From Lycium barbarum (lineage: Eukaryota; Streptophyta; Magnoliopsida; Solanales; Solanaceae): a stretch of DNA of 64,000 nt. Of the stretch, positions 33,490 through 45,562 are shown piece by piece. Under the pieces are notes generated by a model, which did no database searches, was not told the DNA's origin, and saw only the letters and a program-made list of their open reading frames with translations. The stretch's first letter is position 1, and each line of letters opens with the position of its first letter. The stretch is from positions 93,646,321 through 93,710,320 of the forward strand of contig NC_083341.1 in assembly GCF_019175385.1 (NCBI RefSeq), given 5' to 3'. The translations under genes and the position numbers were made by a program.

Positions 33490-33984
33490 AGTCGACAGAA
33501 ATCTTATGCTGATAAACGACGTTGACCTTTGGAGTTCCAGATTGGAGACTGGGTATTTCTGAAAGTGTCGCCCATGAAGGGCATGATGAGATTCAGCAGA
33601 AAGGGAAAGCTCAGTCCGCGATATATTGGGCCTTACCAGATTGTCCAGAAGATTGGGAATGTCGCTTATGAGCTAGACTTGCCATCTGAATTGGAAGCAG
33701 TGCACCCAGTATTCCATGTATCCATGCTCCGAAAATGTACTGGTGATCCTGACAGAATATTTCCAGTAAATGATATTCAGGTAACGGAGGACTTGTCTTA
33801 TGAAGATCAACCTGTAGCTGTTCTGGATCGTCAGGTGAGGAGACTGCGCACTAAAGATGTGCCTTCTGTTAAAGTCCTGTGGCGGAACAACAACCGGGAA
33901 GAAATGACCTGGGAGGCGGAGGATAAGATGAAAAAGAAGTACCCTCACTTGTTCCCTACACTTGCAGGTAATTTGAAACTCTAA
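33490..33984 (+). pseudogene. Ty3-3 integrase tail and chromodomain
   Basis: Same frame; a TGA at 33523-33525 (CGA in Ty3-2) precedes PLEFQIGDWVFLKVSPMKG. Then GKLSPRYIGPYQIV and the chromodomain (LSYEDQPVAVLDRQVRRLRT to VLWRNNNREEMTWEAEDKMKK), ending GNLKL and a proper stop at 33982-33984, which marks the natural end of the family's polyprotein. Confidence 0.9.
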
Positions 33985-34075
33985 ATCTATTATATTGATT
34001 GACAAATGATCTATGTGTGCTATTCATAAAGAGAAACTCCCCCGCCATGCTTATAAGCCCCTATAAGACTAATTT

Positions 34076-34111
34076 AACATTCGAGGACGAATGTTCTAAA
34101 GGGGGGGAGAA
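34076..34111 (+). other. AGGA-loop hairpin and polypurine tract of Ty3-3
   Basis: AACATTCG-AGGA-CGAATGTT (34076-34095), then CTAAA and the purine run GGGGGGGAGAA ending at 34111 next to the LTR. Confidence 0.85.
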
Positions 34112-36369
34112 TGTTATATCCCGCGTTTTTGTCGCATTTGGAAAATTTGGGTTAATCTTGCCTTGTAGAAAATAAGGCTATATTTTTATTTTTATTTTAT
34201 TTAACAATATGTGTGATATTCATGAGAAATATTGATGTGGAGACTTCGGGGAAGGCCAAGGACGAAATTGGAATTTTGGAAATTTGTTTCGGGAATTACA
34301 AATAAGATCCATAAACAAATTGGGCTCAAAAAAAATTTAATGGAATTGAGGCCTAAGTCAAGGGGGATGGCCGGCCATGTGCCTTAAGCCCATGCCCAAG
34401 AATGTATTAACCATGTGATCAATTAAAATAAGAGGATAATTATATAAGTGTTTATCCATAGAAGCTTCATGAAATAAAAACAAAACAAGAGAGAGAGCAA
34501 TCACCAAGGCCATTCGGCCGAACCCTTTCCCAAGCAAAAAACAAATTCTAGTTCCTTAATTGTGATCCTAAAAATCTTTTTCTTTTTGGATACTTGTTAA
34601 GCTCAGGACGCTCTCCAACGCGGTATAATTAGTTAAGCGATAGAACAACGTTTGCGGCAAGTTGAAGTTTGAAGAAAAAGGTTAGATTTATATTCTTTTG
34701 TGTTATGGAATAAGTTTATATGTTATGATGATGAGAATTGGATGAGAATTATGGAGTTGTGATGTGTGTGTGCATAGCCGTGTGTGTGTGTGAAGTAGTG
34801 TATGGCCGTGAGCCATAGTATGGTGAAGGGGAGGTGAAGTGAAGTTCATTTAGTTGGTTAGTTGTGTCGTTGTGACATTTATGACGTAAATAAAGGTTTA
34901 ACGAGTTGAGTTGGCATTGAAATTGGTTATAAGTCGTTATGGGAAATTATGTGATTTTTATATAGTTTTTATGTAATTACGAAGGTAAGATTCTAGAATG
35001 TGAATTAATGTTATTGTTATTGAATTTGGAAGAAGACAATGCAATTTAGTAGTTTTGTCGCATTTGTAGAAATTTCGGATGGAATATGGAATTGGCGGGA
35101 ATACTTGAATCCATGAATATTGTTTGGAATGCTATTGAAATATGTTTGAATAATCTTGAATTAGTTAATGGATATGGAAAATGTTGATATTAGTTTGATA
35201 GTGTGAAGTTGGGATGGAAGTTATTGAACTATGTAGAAAAGAAGACTATTTATGTTATAATGTATTTTGTGATGATTGTTGATGTTGTTGGTATTGTTGG
35301 GTTGTTGTTGTTGATATTTTGGGCCGAGATGATTCTCGGGGACGTTGAATTTATAGGGGAAATGCTGCCGAAATTTCGGTAGACAATATGAATTTAAGAT
35401 TGAAATTCTAAAAACTTGAAACTTATATTTGGCAACTATGACCAATTGTAGATTTTGGACGAAACGGGGATTGAGTTTGGACGAGCGTAAGGCGCAAGTG
35501 AGGTATGTAAAGCTAGCCCTTTCCTTCTTTTGGCATGTCCTAGATATACTAGGTTGAGATCTGAGCCTCGAGGACAATTCTGTTCATGGAAATCTGAATT
35601 TGATTTTTGGGTACTATTCATTCAATCTAATTGAACTATAATTCTCATGTTTTTTGGAAAAATGATCAAACATCCGCAACTTTCGTAAACGTAATCGCAT
35701 CGCTCTGAAACTTTCATGGACGATTCCATAGAGCCTAATGTTCATGATTCATGTCCGCCACCTCGACTTGACCCGAGGTGGGCCCACTAACTCCGAGACT
35801 CCTTAGTTTGCCCTATTTGACTTATCTTTGTATGATATCGGAAAGAGACTTTTGCTTATGACTTTAGCTACTAAAGAATAATGTTTGATGGCTCCGTGAT
35901 ATTCTGATTTATGTTTTGAACTATAAATACGATTTCAGAAGTACCTTTGTGAGATAAACTCCATATCGATCGGTTGTTCAGACTAGTTTACCCAACGGGT
36001 TGCCATATGATTATATCAATTTTCATAAATATTTTGATATGTAAATTGCATTAGCTTCTCACTACTCCGTTCGTGCCCATTATTATGATATCGTTCGCCG
36101 GTTCCCGGGCCGGTTTTGTGATCGTGCATATTATGATACATCCGGCAGTATGCTGTGTTACGGTTCCCGAGACCTCGCCATAGGGCCGGGTACCGTTTAT
36201 GGAGTTATGCTGTGATATGGCTTATGATACGTTTTGATGATATGATATGTGTGATGATATGTTATGTTCGGGGTGTACGGAGATTTGAAGCCTTCTGGAG
36301 TATGCTGTGTGTGGCACCAGTGTCGGTGTGGTGACCACATTCCTGAACCTTATGCATGATGTTATTTGC

Positions 36370-36372
<3 letters not shown>

Positions 36373-36421
<49 letters not shown>
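36373..36421. repeat. (AT)n microsatellite in Ty3-3 3' LTR
   Basis: About 48 bp of alternating AT. The 5' LTR has only about 12 bp here, at the edge of its deletion. Confidence 0.95.
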
Positions 36422-36424
<3 letters not shown>

Positions 36425-36510
36425 GTTCCAGCACAGATTGTGACATACTGACTCGGTATCCCCCTTTTGTACTGTTTACCTCAGTTATGGTTTGGATTTC
36501 TGTACTCTAT

Positions 36511-36578
36511 GCTTTACATGCTCAGTACATCTTTCGTACTGACCCCCTTTCTTCGGGGGCTGCGTTTCATGCCCGCAG
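36511..36578 (+). promoter_or_regulatory. Shared LTR module (Ty3-3 3' LTR only)
   Basis: GCTTTACATGCTCAGTAC, spacer, GTACTGAC, CCCCC/GGGGG stem, GCTGCGTTTCATGCCCGCAG, then GTACAGACG. Nearly base for base the same as Ty3-2 although the LTRs around it differ. Confidence 0.5.
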
Positions 36579-37092
36579 GTACAGACGTTGGTGATCCGCC
36601 AGAGTAGGCCCCACATTCTGCTATTTCAGAGTGCTCCTTTCGATCCGGAGCCCACATTTTGGTATATATGCCTTTTGCTATGTATATGTTCCTGTACATT
36701 TGACTATTTGGGGTATGGCGAGGCCCTTCCCGTCATATGTTTTCGTTTTGATTTGTAGAGGCATGTAGACATATATGTGGGTCGTGGGTCCTATGTGTGT
36801 TCGCTTTGTTTATGATTTGTGTCTTAATGCGGTCCCGTTTGTTATGGCGGCCATGGTGGCCCATATGTTTGTATATGTGCATATGTTCGGCGATGTTTAT
36901 TCCGCCGCCCCTTTGACTTTGATATGATATCTCTGCTTGCACGACCGCTTAAGATAATATTTGACTTCAAATCTGTTCAAAAATGATTAATATGAAATCT
37001 GAGAGAATCTATAATATGACGATTTGATTTATTTGTCTGTCTGGGTGTCCAAGTAGGGCACCAGTCACGGCCCACGGGGCTGGGTCGTGACA

Positions 37093-37347
37093 TTTACCAT
37101 CTATAATCTCCACCTTCTTCATAGGGATGGGTTCACACGTCTGCATGGGATTTTCAACAGTATCATGAATAAGGGTATGGAGATATTTATGTTCAGTGTT
37201 CGTAGGGGTTGTTGTGTTTGGATGTTGAGGATTGCTGGACGAGGAGAGAGGAGGGAAATCTTGATGAGAGAAAGGCTGACCAACCACCAGACATGGAGGC
37301 TGACCAACCACCAGACGCGGTGGCTGGCCAGTGGCTGGAGTGGCCAT
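37093..37347 (-). pseudogene. LINE ORF1 N-terminal part
   Basis: Minus strand, ATG at 37347 (MATPATGQPPRLVVGQPP). It begins with a short repeated GQPP-LVV unit (a tandem repeat of about 27 bp), then a P/S/T/N-rich stretch, and joins in frame across Ty3-3 to 26362 (VEIIDGKHVVRW). I chose this ATG because it is the first in the frame; no family sequence fixes it. Confidence 0.75.
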
Positions 37348-38400
37348 AGAAATTTTAGGGTTTTCAAATTATGGTTTGCATGGGAGGAGAGAGAAGAGAG
37401 CTTTTTCTCACTTGTGACACTGGTTCATCACATTGACCTGTTTGCCTTAATTTGATTATGAGGGACTTTTTGATTAATTAAACTTGTTTGTTTTTCTTTG
37501 ATGTTTTTCTTAACACCTAAATTGTTGTCAAAAGATTTTAAAAAGAATGGGGAATTAATATCATGAATATAATTGATCCTGGGCCACTATGATTTTAGTA
37601 ATTTGCCACTGCTGGGTATTTTTGCATATACTGTCCTTTTATTTATGAGTATGATAATTATGGGCTTGAAAGCATCGTAACTCATTTTTTGGCTTTGTAA
37701 ATTAAATAATTGACCTCGGCTATTTACTAATGTTTTGTGCACCTATCTTTTGTGACCTCCCCAATTTGTTAGTGGGTCTATCGAGGCCCACCAACTCCAT
37801 GAGATCGATTCGACGTCAACCATGGACGAGCCTAGCATTGTAGCAAAAAAATATTGGAGCGGAATAAGTCAAATGCATTATTTTATTTTACTGCTGGGCT
37901 TGGTAGACCCAACTCCCTACTTTACATTGTTTATCTGTTACTATATGCTTATTGGAACCCTTTAATAATTGTCACAAATTTAGAGTTACTAAAAATCATT
38001 TCCAAGTAATAAAACTTATTTTTGATAATAATTGGCGTGTAAAATTGATTTTTGAGACAGAAACAGACTTGTGGAAAAAAATGGACATTTTCTCAAACTT
38101 AAAAATATAATTTTTTGGACAAAAAGGACTTGGCAATTTATGGACATTGAGACAAATTGGGACCACACCTATGGACAATTTGGAAAAATGGACTTAAAAT
38201 GACCTTGGACTGATATTGGACTAAAAAGACTAAAAAATCTAAAAATATAAAATATGGATAAAATATGGGAAATAACAGTATGACAAAAAATGATTTTATA
38301 AAACATAAAACTAAAAAACCCTTTTCTAAACTCGGGTGGGCTTACATAGTGTTCTACTTAGGTTAACGCCTTCGGGTTTTAACCTAGGTGTTTTAGTTCG
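37348..38400. other. LINE 5' leader, then unassigned AT-rich DNA
   Basis: The first 100 bp or so are probably the LINE 5' untranslated region; its true end is not visible. The rest has no ORF of note. The phrase 'ggac' in settings such as 'tatggacatt' and 'aatggactt' recurs irregularly between 38040 and 38230. It could be an old LTR fragment, possibly of the element seen at 48.05-48.5 kb, since NA-4 lies between them. Confidence 0.35.
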
Positions 38401-38934
38401 TGTCACGACCCAACCCCGTGGGCCATGACTAGTGCGCGACCTGGACACTCGTATACGTATCTGTTAGATAAAGTCAAACTGAAGCTAAAATCAATATGGA
38501 AACTTGCAAAAGAACTCCAAAGGTTCATAACGTCATCATATATACATATATCCAAATAACCGGTCTCCTGGGGAGTCACAACTGATCAAAACATAATATG
38601 ATACGCAAGCCGACAAGGCTGCCAATACATATCGTCACCATACGCAAGCCGACAAGGCTGCCATTACAGAAGAACATATCCATAGCACATCGTATAGACA
38701 CAGCTGAACAAACTTATACACAACCCACACATATGTCTACAGACCTCTAAGAATATCGATAGCGAAATATGACGGGACAGGGCCTCGCCGTACCCCTGGG
38801 TAAACATATATATATATACACCATAAGATCTGTACCAAAAGTCTAGGCTCCGGAACAACGGAGCTCTCCAAGACAACTGAGTAGAAGTCCTATGCTGAAG
38901 GGTCACCAAACCGACTATCTGTACCTGCGGGCAT

Positions 38935-38995
38935 GAAACGCAGCCCCCCCGAAGAAAGGGGGGTCAGTACGGAATATGTACTGAGTATATAAAGC
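38935..38995 (-). promoter_or_regulatory. Shared LTR module (NA-4 3' LTR)
   Basis: Minus orientation: GCTTTATATACTCAGTAC, spacer, GTACTGAC, C-run/G-run stem, GCTGCGTTTCATGCCCGCAG, then GTACAGATA. The TTTATATA is the best TATA-like sequence among the families. Confidence 0.5.
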
Positions 38996-39186
38996 ATGAA
39001 ATACAATAAAGAGGATCATAACTGAAATAGAGATTACCAGAAACAAGTATGACTTTTAAAATATCAATACACTTGCCTTATGAAATGAAAATTATGCATA
39101 TCAATATCATAAATCATATCCGGCCCATTATGGGACTCGGTGAATAAGGTCGCCACATAACACCATCACATCATCACATCATAACA

Positions 39187-39191
<5 letters not shown>

Positions 39192-39256
<65 letters not shown>
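39192..39256. repeat. (AT)n microsatellite in NA-4 3' LTR
   Basis: About 65 bp; the 5' LTR copy (46354-46385) is about 32 bp. Confidence 0.95.
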
Positions 39257-39257
<1 letters not shown>

Positions 39258-40568
39258 TGTACCTGGCCCTCTAGTGAGGGACTCGGTGAACAATGTAGTG
39301 AAACTGTGCACGAAAACGTATCGTGGCACGGGACTCAGTGAAAGACATATTGAGGCATGCACGAGCAGAGTAGTGAGCAACCATATGCAAACTAAATCAT
39401 ATCTGAGACAATAGAATAATCAAAATGAACCATCATTTGAAAATCAGGACAATAGTCATATCAAGTATCTTTCGAGTGTCACTAGGGAACATATCAAATA
39501 GAACTTCAGAAATCATAAATACGTATCAAAACATAATAAAGTAAGTTCTGGGAGTCAAGAACGTTAGCCATCCTAGTGGATCTAAGAATAGGGATTTTTT
39601 TTGGAACTATATACACGTCGTCTGATCGTTCCATAAAGATCATGCCAAAAAGAAAGAAAGAAAGAAAGAAAGGATAACTTTACATACCTTTAACGCTTAT
39701 TTAAATTTCCAACGTCTACGTCTCGAGCTCGTAGGTCTAAAACTAAGATAACATAAGCCAATGTTAGATCATCCACATCACTTACTAACCAATCCAAGTA
39801 CGAATGAAACTTAACGAAATTCGGGCGGCATTTCCCCTGAAAACTTAACAATCCTCGAGATTCCAATTTAGCCAAACATCAATCAAAATACCAAAAGCAA
39901 CAACACCAACAATTTCATATCAAACTAGAATTAAATCCATTCTTAAATCACTTCCAAAACAGCCCAATATACATTTGTATACCAATGCTTGTATACACTT
40001 CTTTATTTTCGTATATCTATAGTATAACAACAAACACAACAACAACAACAACAACAACTATATCCAATCCCACGATATTCCATCCCACAAAACAATTCAT
40101 AACAACCACCAAAAAGCCCCAAAATATTGTCACAATACAACCACGAAAATCATATAAAAACAGCCCGGTGTATGCTTTGTATATAATATCTTCATACACT
40201 TTATTCTCCCAAATTCAAGAACAGCAACTTGTCAACAACATAAACAATTATTATACATCATAACTCAGCCAATTCCATCCATTTAATCCAACTAAAATAG
40301 CTCCCGATCCATAAATCTCAACAAAACAACAAACGAGTTTATAACGCTATTTTCTCCGCTCTAATCCGTTAAAACTCTAAATAAACACTTTAATAACATA
40401 AAAGTAATCTTATACATACCTTAGCAGCAGCTCAACCACGAAAATATCCTCCCCCAGGATCAATATTTAGCTTAAAATGACGATGATAACTCGTACTACA
40501 CTTTATCCTTCACGAGCCTCGGGATTCGGGGCCTCAAACTTGATCGATTCTCCACTTTCTCTCTCTAA

Positions 40569-40614
<46 letters not shown>

Positions 40615-40681
40615 ATTCTGGATTTGTCTGGTGTAAAAACGAGGCTAAAGGTTGAAAATTTCCATTAAATAGCAAGGGAAA

Positions 40682-40716
40682 TGGGCCTGACCCGACTTGG
40701 AATCGGGTTGGGCCCA
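40682..40716. repeat. Inverted repeat in NA-4 3' LTR
   Basis: TGGGCCTGACCCGA and TCGGGTTGGGCCCA pair at 12 of 14 positions around CTTGGAA. The 5' LTR copy is at about 47760-47796. Confidence 0.7.
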
Positions 40717-41097
40717 TCTCACTGCCCAGCTTGACCTTTCTGCATTAAAACGTCCATAACTCTTTATCCCGATGTCACATACAGGCTCACGAACTATGGT
40801 TGGAAATCTAATTCAATTATATACTACTTTCATTTTAGGAGTTTTCCCAAATTCCAAAATAATTATGGGGTTATGGTCTCCCGAAATCAGATCACCCGAA
40901 AACGTAACTTAAAAACATCTTTTTGGAGGGCTTACACTTGGATTTGGCTTAAGGGTCCTTCTTGAGTTGTGTTTAACTTCACATAAAATATCCATATAAC
41001 TTGTCATATGTATATTTTTTTTAAAAAAGAAATCTCGACATGTGGACCCCACCTCAGCTTACGAATAATCCAACGTACAAAAATACGGGGTATAACA

Positions 41098-41133
41098 TCC
41101 TTCCCCCCTTTGGAACATTCGTCCTCGAATGTT
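41098..41133 (-). other. Polypurine tract and AGGA-loop hairpin of NA-4
   Basis: Minus orientation: AACATTCG-AGGA-CGAATGTT (41133-41114), then CCAAAGGGGGGAAGGA ending at 41098 next to the LTR. Confidence 0.85.
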
Positions 41134-44100
41134 AAACTGGTCCTGAACTCCCAATACTTTCTCAAGTGTTTCCTTATTCAATTATGCCCTTCACATGCCT
41201 TTTTCATTGGTCGATTCCCTTTAATTCACTATAACGCATTCCAGGTCTCTAAGTAACCATTCCCATAATATTTGTTCTTGCTCTTGCCTCTTGGGGTAAT
41301 AATTTCACGCCATTGTATTTACTCTCCTTTTCATTTCGCAGTTGGTTGACGATTGTATTGCGAGCTCTTCCGCTGAAATCTTACTTTCTCTTGGTGCACG
41401 TAGTCTTAACTCGACTCTTTCTTCTTCTATAGTTACTCCTTTAAGACGCATCGTTCACTTCATCTTACCTCTCACGCGTAGACGTCCCTCGTCGACTTAT
41501 TAGACTTTACAATTCCCTGGGGTATTTCATGCCTCTGGTAACTTGTAGACCCTTCGCAGACTTTACGGATAAGACGAAATTTCCCTTGGTGTAACATTAT
41601 TTTGCTTCAATAACCTTACATTGCTCTGTGTTACAGTTCATACTCTGGAATCTTCAGCATCATGTATCACTTCTTGACTTTCTTATTAAAGGTTTTTAAC
41701 TGTCACTTTTCCTTTAGCTCTTGATCTCGATCTTTAGGGTTGGCTATCAAGTATCGCTAGAGTTCCCTCATTTTATAACTTCACATAGCTGCTCTGTGAT
41801 CTGTCTATTATTGACTGGTATAATTCTGAAAGAATTTCTCTTGATTTGACATATAAATTCACTGTCACCCAGTAACCAGCTCATCCTGCTCATCTCGCTT
41901 AAGCTATTTCACAATTTCTTTTAACCCAACTTGTAACACTTTAGGCATATTCTATTGCCCCCTTACTCAGATTTTGTTTCTAGTTTTCCTGTCACACATT
42001 ATGTTGCAATCTTTAGGCATATATGTGAAGGTGCTCAAATTAGCCCGAGAAATACCTTAGCGCCCTTTCACTAGTCTTTATACTTTACCTTGCATTCTCC
42101 TCTCATATCCTTCAATTGATATCGGGGCTCAACTATGGTTTTTGCCCTCAGTACTAATCCTATCACGGTACTTTGGTTCAAACCATCTTACACCTTTCCT
42201 TAATATATCAAAAATCTCACAACCGTGTTGTTATTACTAAATCCTTACTCTTCTTATCAAGTACTCACTTGGTCTCATTCTTAATATACAAATGTGCATA
42301 GATCGCATAACTATTCTTGTATAACTTGTACAAAGTACATCCGATGTTAGTCATAGTCTTTCCTTCTCCTGATTCATTCTGCTTTACATATCTTATTTGT
42401 ACTAAAACTCACTTGTTGTCTATCTTGTCGTATTCCTTTCCCTTCCTTTATTCAACATTTGATTTTCTCATATCCTACTATAGGAGATTTCCTATCCCTT
42501 CTCCTTTGCTACTTATAAGTTACAGTATCATTAGCTAATAACCCCATTGCCGACGTCTTAAACTCTAATCCAGTATAGCATTGCTATCCTTTATAATATC
42601 TCTTAAGTTACTCATTACCATTCTTTCGTAGTACTCTTTCTTTTCGTAAACACCCACTTTTTTTAACGTCATATCATTCAGGGTCTTTACAAATAATTCT
42701 CAGTCCTGTCTCATATACCATCCTGACTTCTATCCGTTTATTGCTGGCTTGCAGATCTTACTAGCTTGTTTCAGCAAGGGATCTCACTTGAAGTTTTAGT
42801 ATCCACATCAAATACATTGCAGTGTCGCTTGTTTCCATCTTATACCTATATTTCTCTCACCCGCTTCCCCCCTTAAGGGTGTACTTATACCATTATCTAT
42901 TTATATTCTGCTCTATGTCCCCATTTCCAATTTCAAATTCATCTGATAACTCACTTGGTATACTGTACCATGCCCATGTCTTTTCTTTATAATTTATAAC
43001 TTTGATTATCCACGTACGAAAACTTAACAAAATCTCGAAGTGATGAGAACCTTTCTATGTATAGTACAAAATCTCATCTAATAATCTGTAATCGAATAAT
43101 CTGACCAATGTAGCAACTCATCCAAAGTCACATTCCACTCACTCCAATCAATAATTATTTAGTACTTATAATCGTTCCAAATTCTCGATTAGGTAGCACT
43201 TATATCCCGGTGATAAGTATCCAAGGCTCTCTTGTAACATTATCTTTACCCCAACCTATATCATCTATTTCCTTTAATAAATTCACAATACCTCATTTGT
43301 TCCTCAGGCTTACAGTCCTTATCCTTTAAGGATTTCACTCTTTCCGAGGTGAATTCATATACACGCGGTACTCCTTTATGCCTTATGCTCTTTCACCCTT
43401 GTTGTGTATCCAACGCTAACTTCTAACTTACTCGAAATCATATCGAATTCGTCTTAATAATGATCTTATCTTACCACCTTGTCGTCGTACTGCACCTTTA
43501 AGTTCGTAGCTATATATTTTCCTTTCTATTTCATACTCGTACTCAATTGATCACGTTTATATTAGGTGTTTCCTTTAGAACTCCTTTTATTTCTCCAGTC
43601 TATGTCCATCTTTTATTCTGTGCACGAGGAATCTCATGCTACCCCTGTATCCTTCGGAAACCACTACTCCTGCATAATCCCTTTCTTTTTTTCAAAGTGT
43701 ATTCCGTTCATCCCTATTTGTTCTTATCGTCCCAATCATTTTCTGGCACTCATTCCGCTTCGTTGCTCGTCTCTTTATAGTTTAGTCCTTCACTATTCCG
43801 CCACTTATATTACTCGTGTCCTCGGCCATACATGTTATAACCTATTACTGCACTATTGTCTCGCTCGCTTCCTTCTTATTTCCTTCTTTTAATTAACTCC
43901 CTTTTCTTTCTTGTTTTGTGCTCGCTTTCGTTCCCGTTATCTCATAATCTTTGTTCGCGATTCTTACTATGATTTAATTACACTCTATGGAGTAGGCGTA
44001 CTTAACCTTTCACCCTTTCTGATCAATCTTATCCTTACTGTCTCACAATCTGTCTTATCAATATCGTCATATTTGTCGTAATTCTTCCTCCTCCGTACTT

Positions 44101-45363
44101 TTATCTCAATCATACTATTACTCTTTTTAACTGCAAACCCGTCGTAATTTATCCCTACTTATCAGTTCACTCGATACCTCAATAAAACGTTCTGTTAAGA
44201 TTGCCACCTTTTTCTACATCATCCCTTATTGTCACAAGCTCTTTCCAATTTATCCTAGCATTTCATCAACAACGCATGAAACACATGATCTAAGACAGCC
44301 CACAAGTTTGAGTTTTCCTTCTTCAAATTCCATCTCCAATTAGTTGATTAAGAACTAATAAACTTAAGGACATAAAGATATGATGAAATGTTACCTCAAG
44401 AACACAAGAACGCTCCAACTCCAAAATTATGTCACCATGAAGCATCTCCCAAAACCACCATAAAAAGAAGAACTAGAATCCGACAAGCACCACGGGACTT
44501 CTAATGCTTGATTCACATAGTTTACTTCCAGATTTATTCTTGGATCATGAACGAACTATTTAGTTCATAAACTATTTGTTGTATGCTTTGTACTCTTCAA
44601 ATAAAAGTGAAACTTAATTGTGGACGTTTTTGCTCTTCAACATGAGCCTCTTCTAAGGTGGCATGTGGCTGGAAAGTATCCTGGTCCATTCAAATGAATT
44701 CCAAACTTTGCTGCTCATATATGCTTCTTCGAAATAAAATTTCCCAAATAAGAATGATGCCACTTACGGATGACATGGAGGGTATCTCTTAAAGATTTAA
44801 TCCAACATGATAAATTTACCCTATCGCTATCGACCTCATACTTACTATTACTATCAATTCAATAGTTAACTTTATTCTTCGAAGTCAGACTTGCAACTTA
44901 GTCAAATCCTATTATTACAGTTGACATAGCTTTTCAGGACATATTACAAACTTATATCTCATCCTCTTTTTATTTCTAGGAAAAATTTGGCAGACTTTCC
45001 TCTGTATTTCTTACTATCCCAGAACCTGCACACAGGAAATACCAACAATGCCTCACAGGGCTAACATATATACGTATGCATCATATCATATCATAGCCAC
45101 ACAGGGCTCCCAATTTCAAGTAAAAGTATAAATATATCGAAACTTACCTCACATATCACACCTCGAGACGTACCTGATCCTTTAATGATCTATCCTGTTA
45201 TACCTTCCTATCTACCTTCATTTTCATTCTTCAACTTTACATTTCAATCATACTTCGATATTCTTACCTTATCCGACATGCATCTTTCGCACCATTGCTT
45301 ACCTGTGTACTTTGTAACTTCCAATATCATCAGCCACTTTCTTCTGTCGATGCCGTTCTTTAG
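41134..45363 (-). other. Non-coding interior of NA-4
   Basis: About 4.2 kb, rich in pyrimidines on the plus strand (so purine-rich in element sense), without any gag, protease, polymerase or integrase motif in six frames. Part of 44960-45150 repeats the phrase 'cacagggct' also found in the 3' non-coding zone of Ty3-1 (about 2345). A stretch near 44280-44760 is less pyrimidine-biased and may be of other origin. I see no gene. Confidence 0.7.
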
Positions 45364-45382
45364 CTGAAATCAAGGGTTAGTA
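45364..45382 (-). promoter_or_regulatory. 3' splice-site-like sequence in NA-4
   Basis: Minus orientation: TACTAAC (45382-45376), CCTTGATTTCAG, AG at 45365-45364. TACTAAC is the optimal branch-point sequence. In NA-4 no gag ATG follows. Confidence 0.5.
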
Positions 45383-45467
45383 TAAGGAATTTCATTCCTA
45401 TGGCTGGGCTCTATCGCACGATCTTAGATATGAAAGAAAGGTACATCCTAAATGTCCTGTATCTTCT

Positions 45468-45503
45468 TGTTTATAGATGTGGTGCACAACACACCGATAA
45501 ACA
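45468..45503 (-). other. Leader hairpin with GTGCAC loop (NA-4)
   Basis: Minus orientation: TGTTTATCGGTGTG, loop TTGTGCAC, CACATCTATAAACA; identical to Ty3-3 although NA-4 codes for nothing. Confidence 0.6.
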
Positions 45504-45546
45504 AGACTCTACTAGACACGGTCTGTAGACACTCTGAGGATGAACT

Positions 45547-45558
45547 GCTCTGATACCA
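45547..45558 (-). other. Primer binding site of NA-4
   Basis: Minus orientation TGGTATCAGAGC, four bases inside the LTR end at 45563. Confidence 0.9.
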
Positions 45559-45562
45559 CTTT

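Larger units (their letters stand above)
26368..37092 (+). mobile_element. Ty3-3: complete chromovirus LTR retrotransposon, 10.7 kb
   Basis: LTRs 26368-28944 and 34112-37092 begin TGTTATATCCCG and end GGTCGTGACA. PBS at 28949, polypurine tract at 34098-34111, TTTAC duplication. Gag-pol (29149 to 33984) is one frame with five stops and no frameshift. It is related to Ty3-2 in protein and in the outer LTR sequence but differs through most of the LTR, so it is a sister family. Inserted in LINE ORF1. Confidence 0.97.
34112..37092 (+). repeat. 3' LTR of Ty3-3 (full length)
   Basis: 2981 bp. Contains the (AT)n run 36373-36421 and the shared module 36511-36578, both within or next to the segment missing from the 5' LTR. 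ATGGCCGGCCAT is at 34367-34378. It ends GGTCGTGACA before TTTAC. Confidence 0.95.
38401..41097 (-). repeat. 3' LTR of NA-4
   Basis: 2697 bp. In minus orientation it starts TGTTATACCCC at 41097 and ends GGGTCGTGACA at 38401. Includes (AT)n 39192-39256, (AGAA)n near 39652-39671, (CT)n near 40573-40610, ACA repeats near 40027-40058, the shared module 38935-38995 and an inverted repeat around 40682-40716. Short ORFs such as 39985-40263 come from the low-complexity tracts. Confidence 0.93.

Noticed and set aside
39985..40263. ORF with a T/I/N repeat in NA-4 LTR, also at 47094-47366
   Set aside because: Translates ACA/ACC low-complexity sequence inside an LTR; no support as a gene.
43547..43892. 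Overlapping ORFs of 77 and 108 codons in NA-4 interior
   Set aside because: Pyrimidine-rich, F/S/L-rich translations with no motif, as expected by chance in a 4-kb skewed region.
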